Source: Crocinitomicaceae bacterium (lineage in GTDB: Bacteria; Bacteroidota; Bacteroidia; Flavobacteriales_D; Crocinitomicaceae). From it: a stretch of 64,000 bases of DNA. Of the stretch, positions 63,895 to 64,000 are shown one piece after another. The position numbers were made by a program, and so were the translations under genes. The notes beneath the pieces were generated by a model. That model did not search any database. It saw only the letters and a program-made list of their open reading frames with translations, and was not told the origin of the DNA. Location: NCBI GenBank assembly GCA_024643725.1, contig JAHEMJ010000015.1, positions 300,308 to 364,307 of the forward strand. Direction: 5' to 3'. Each line of letters opens with the position of its first letter. Position 1 is the first letter of the stretch.

Positions 63895-64000
63895 TGTCCA
63901 AATCACCCATTACTTCATCCGCCAAATCAGCGAAATCAGCCATGTTTCCTTCAATCATATTGAAGTATTTGGATTTGTCCCAGATTTCAATTCTGTCGTT
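63884..64000 (-). CDS. mraZ: MraZ, C-terminal end (start beyond the window)
   Basis: On the minus strand the frame entering at the right edge reads NDRIEIWDKSKYFNMIEGNMADFADLADEVMGDLDNGE and stops at 63884. NDRIEIWDKSKY is the typical end of the second MraZ repeat, a DNA-binding regulator and first gene of the dcw operon. It overlaps rsmH, as usual for this pair. Only 38 codons are visible. Confidence 0.9.
   Translation of the reverse strand, partial: NDRIEIWDKSKYFNMIEGNMADFADLADEVMGDLDNGE

Noticed and set aside
1..64000. Mobile elements, defence islands and CRISPR arrays
   Set aside because: I looked for regularly spaced repeats, transposase or integrase motifs, restriction-modification genes and toxin-antitoxin pairs and found none; the window reads as stable core genome.

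Overview
This window looks like core chromosome of a member of the Bacteroidota, most probably a Flavobacteriales / Crocinitomicaceae-like (Fluviicola-type) organism. The evidence is a protein ending in a type IX secretion (T9SS) sorting motif (FRLYPNPSTG), a 289-residue primary sigma factor without region 1.1, a DnaE fused to an N-terminal proofreading exonuclease, promoters with the Bacteroidota -7 box TAnnTTTG, few Shine-Dalgarno sequences, and many small lipoproteins and outer-membrane proteins. The genus is an inference. I see no transposase, integrase, phage gene, CRISPR array or rRNA. The window holds one tRNA gene (tRNA-His).

Layout. 1-5.5 kb: a T9SS-secreted TIGR03790-type protein (cut by the left edge), a lipoprotein, cytidine deaminase, a tandem pair of FKBP prolyl isomerases (one cytoplasmic, one lipoprotein) and a further lipoprotein. 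5.5-11.6 kb: priA, the primary sigma gene rpoD, a zinc-ribbon protein, a DUF2130 nuclease-like protein and an alpha/beta hydrolase. 11.6-12.1 kb: a gap with REP-like palindromes, then tRNA-His with its own promoter and terminator. 12.3-16.4 kb: a thioredoxin-like protein, tyrosine catabolism (hmgA-hpd) and an SDR-type threonine dehydrogenase. 16.5-17.6 kb: two small outer-membrane proteins. 17.7-23.2 kb: a tightly packed operon of ECF sigma factor, crtI, crtB, idi, 6-pyruvoyl-tetrahydropterin synthase, photolyase and Bcp peroxiredoxin. This reads as one light/oxidative-stress programme. 23.2-23.9 kb: a non-coding stretch with several perfect inverted repeats in front of an XRE regulator. 24-45.5 kb: mostly housekeeping genes (YceI, Nif3 with a zinc-ribbon partner, dnaE, an aminotransferase, rhomboid, an L,D-transpeptidase, rpe, a CvfB-like protein, AIM24, gpsA, aspartokinase, feoA-feoB with a tiny Cys-rich membrane protein, corA). 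45.5-47.9 kb: a DUF1573 protein and the methionine-salvage genes mtnB-mtnD-mtnC. 47.9-64 kb: the complete division/cell-wall (dcw) cluster on the minus strand from mraZ to ftsZ, followed by a YqeY gene.

The dcw operon makes the lipid-linked peptidoglycan precursor (murE, mraY, murD, murG, murC) and builds the divisome (ftsL, ftsI, ftsW, ftsQ, ftsA, ftsZ). Between murD and ftsW sits an unrecognised 147-residue gene that overlaps ftsW by 4 bases. I consider it the best candidate for something undescribed here. Other points worth a second look are the light-stress operon with its repeated promoter DNA, the palindromes around the XRE gene, and a run of -7 promoter boxes lying only 3-6 bases before start codons, which suggests leaderless or nearly leaderless mRNAs. 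I did not find a clearly new defence or mobile system.
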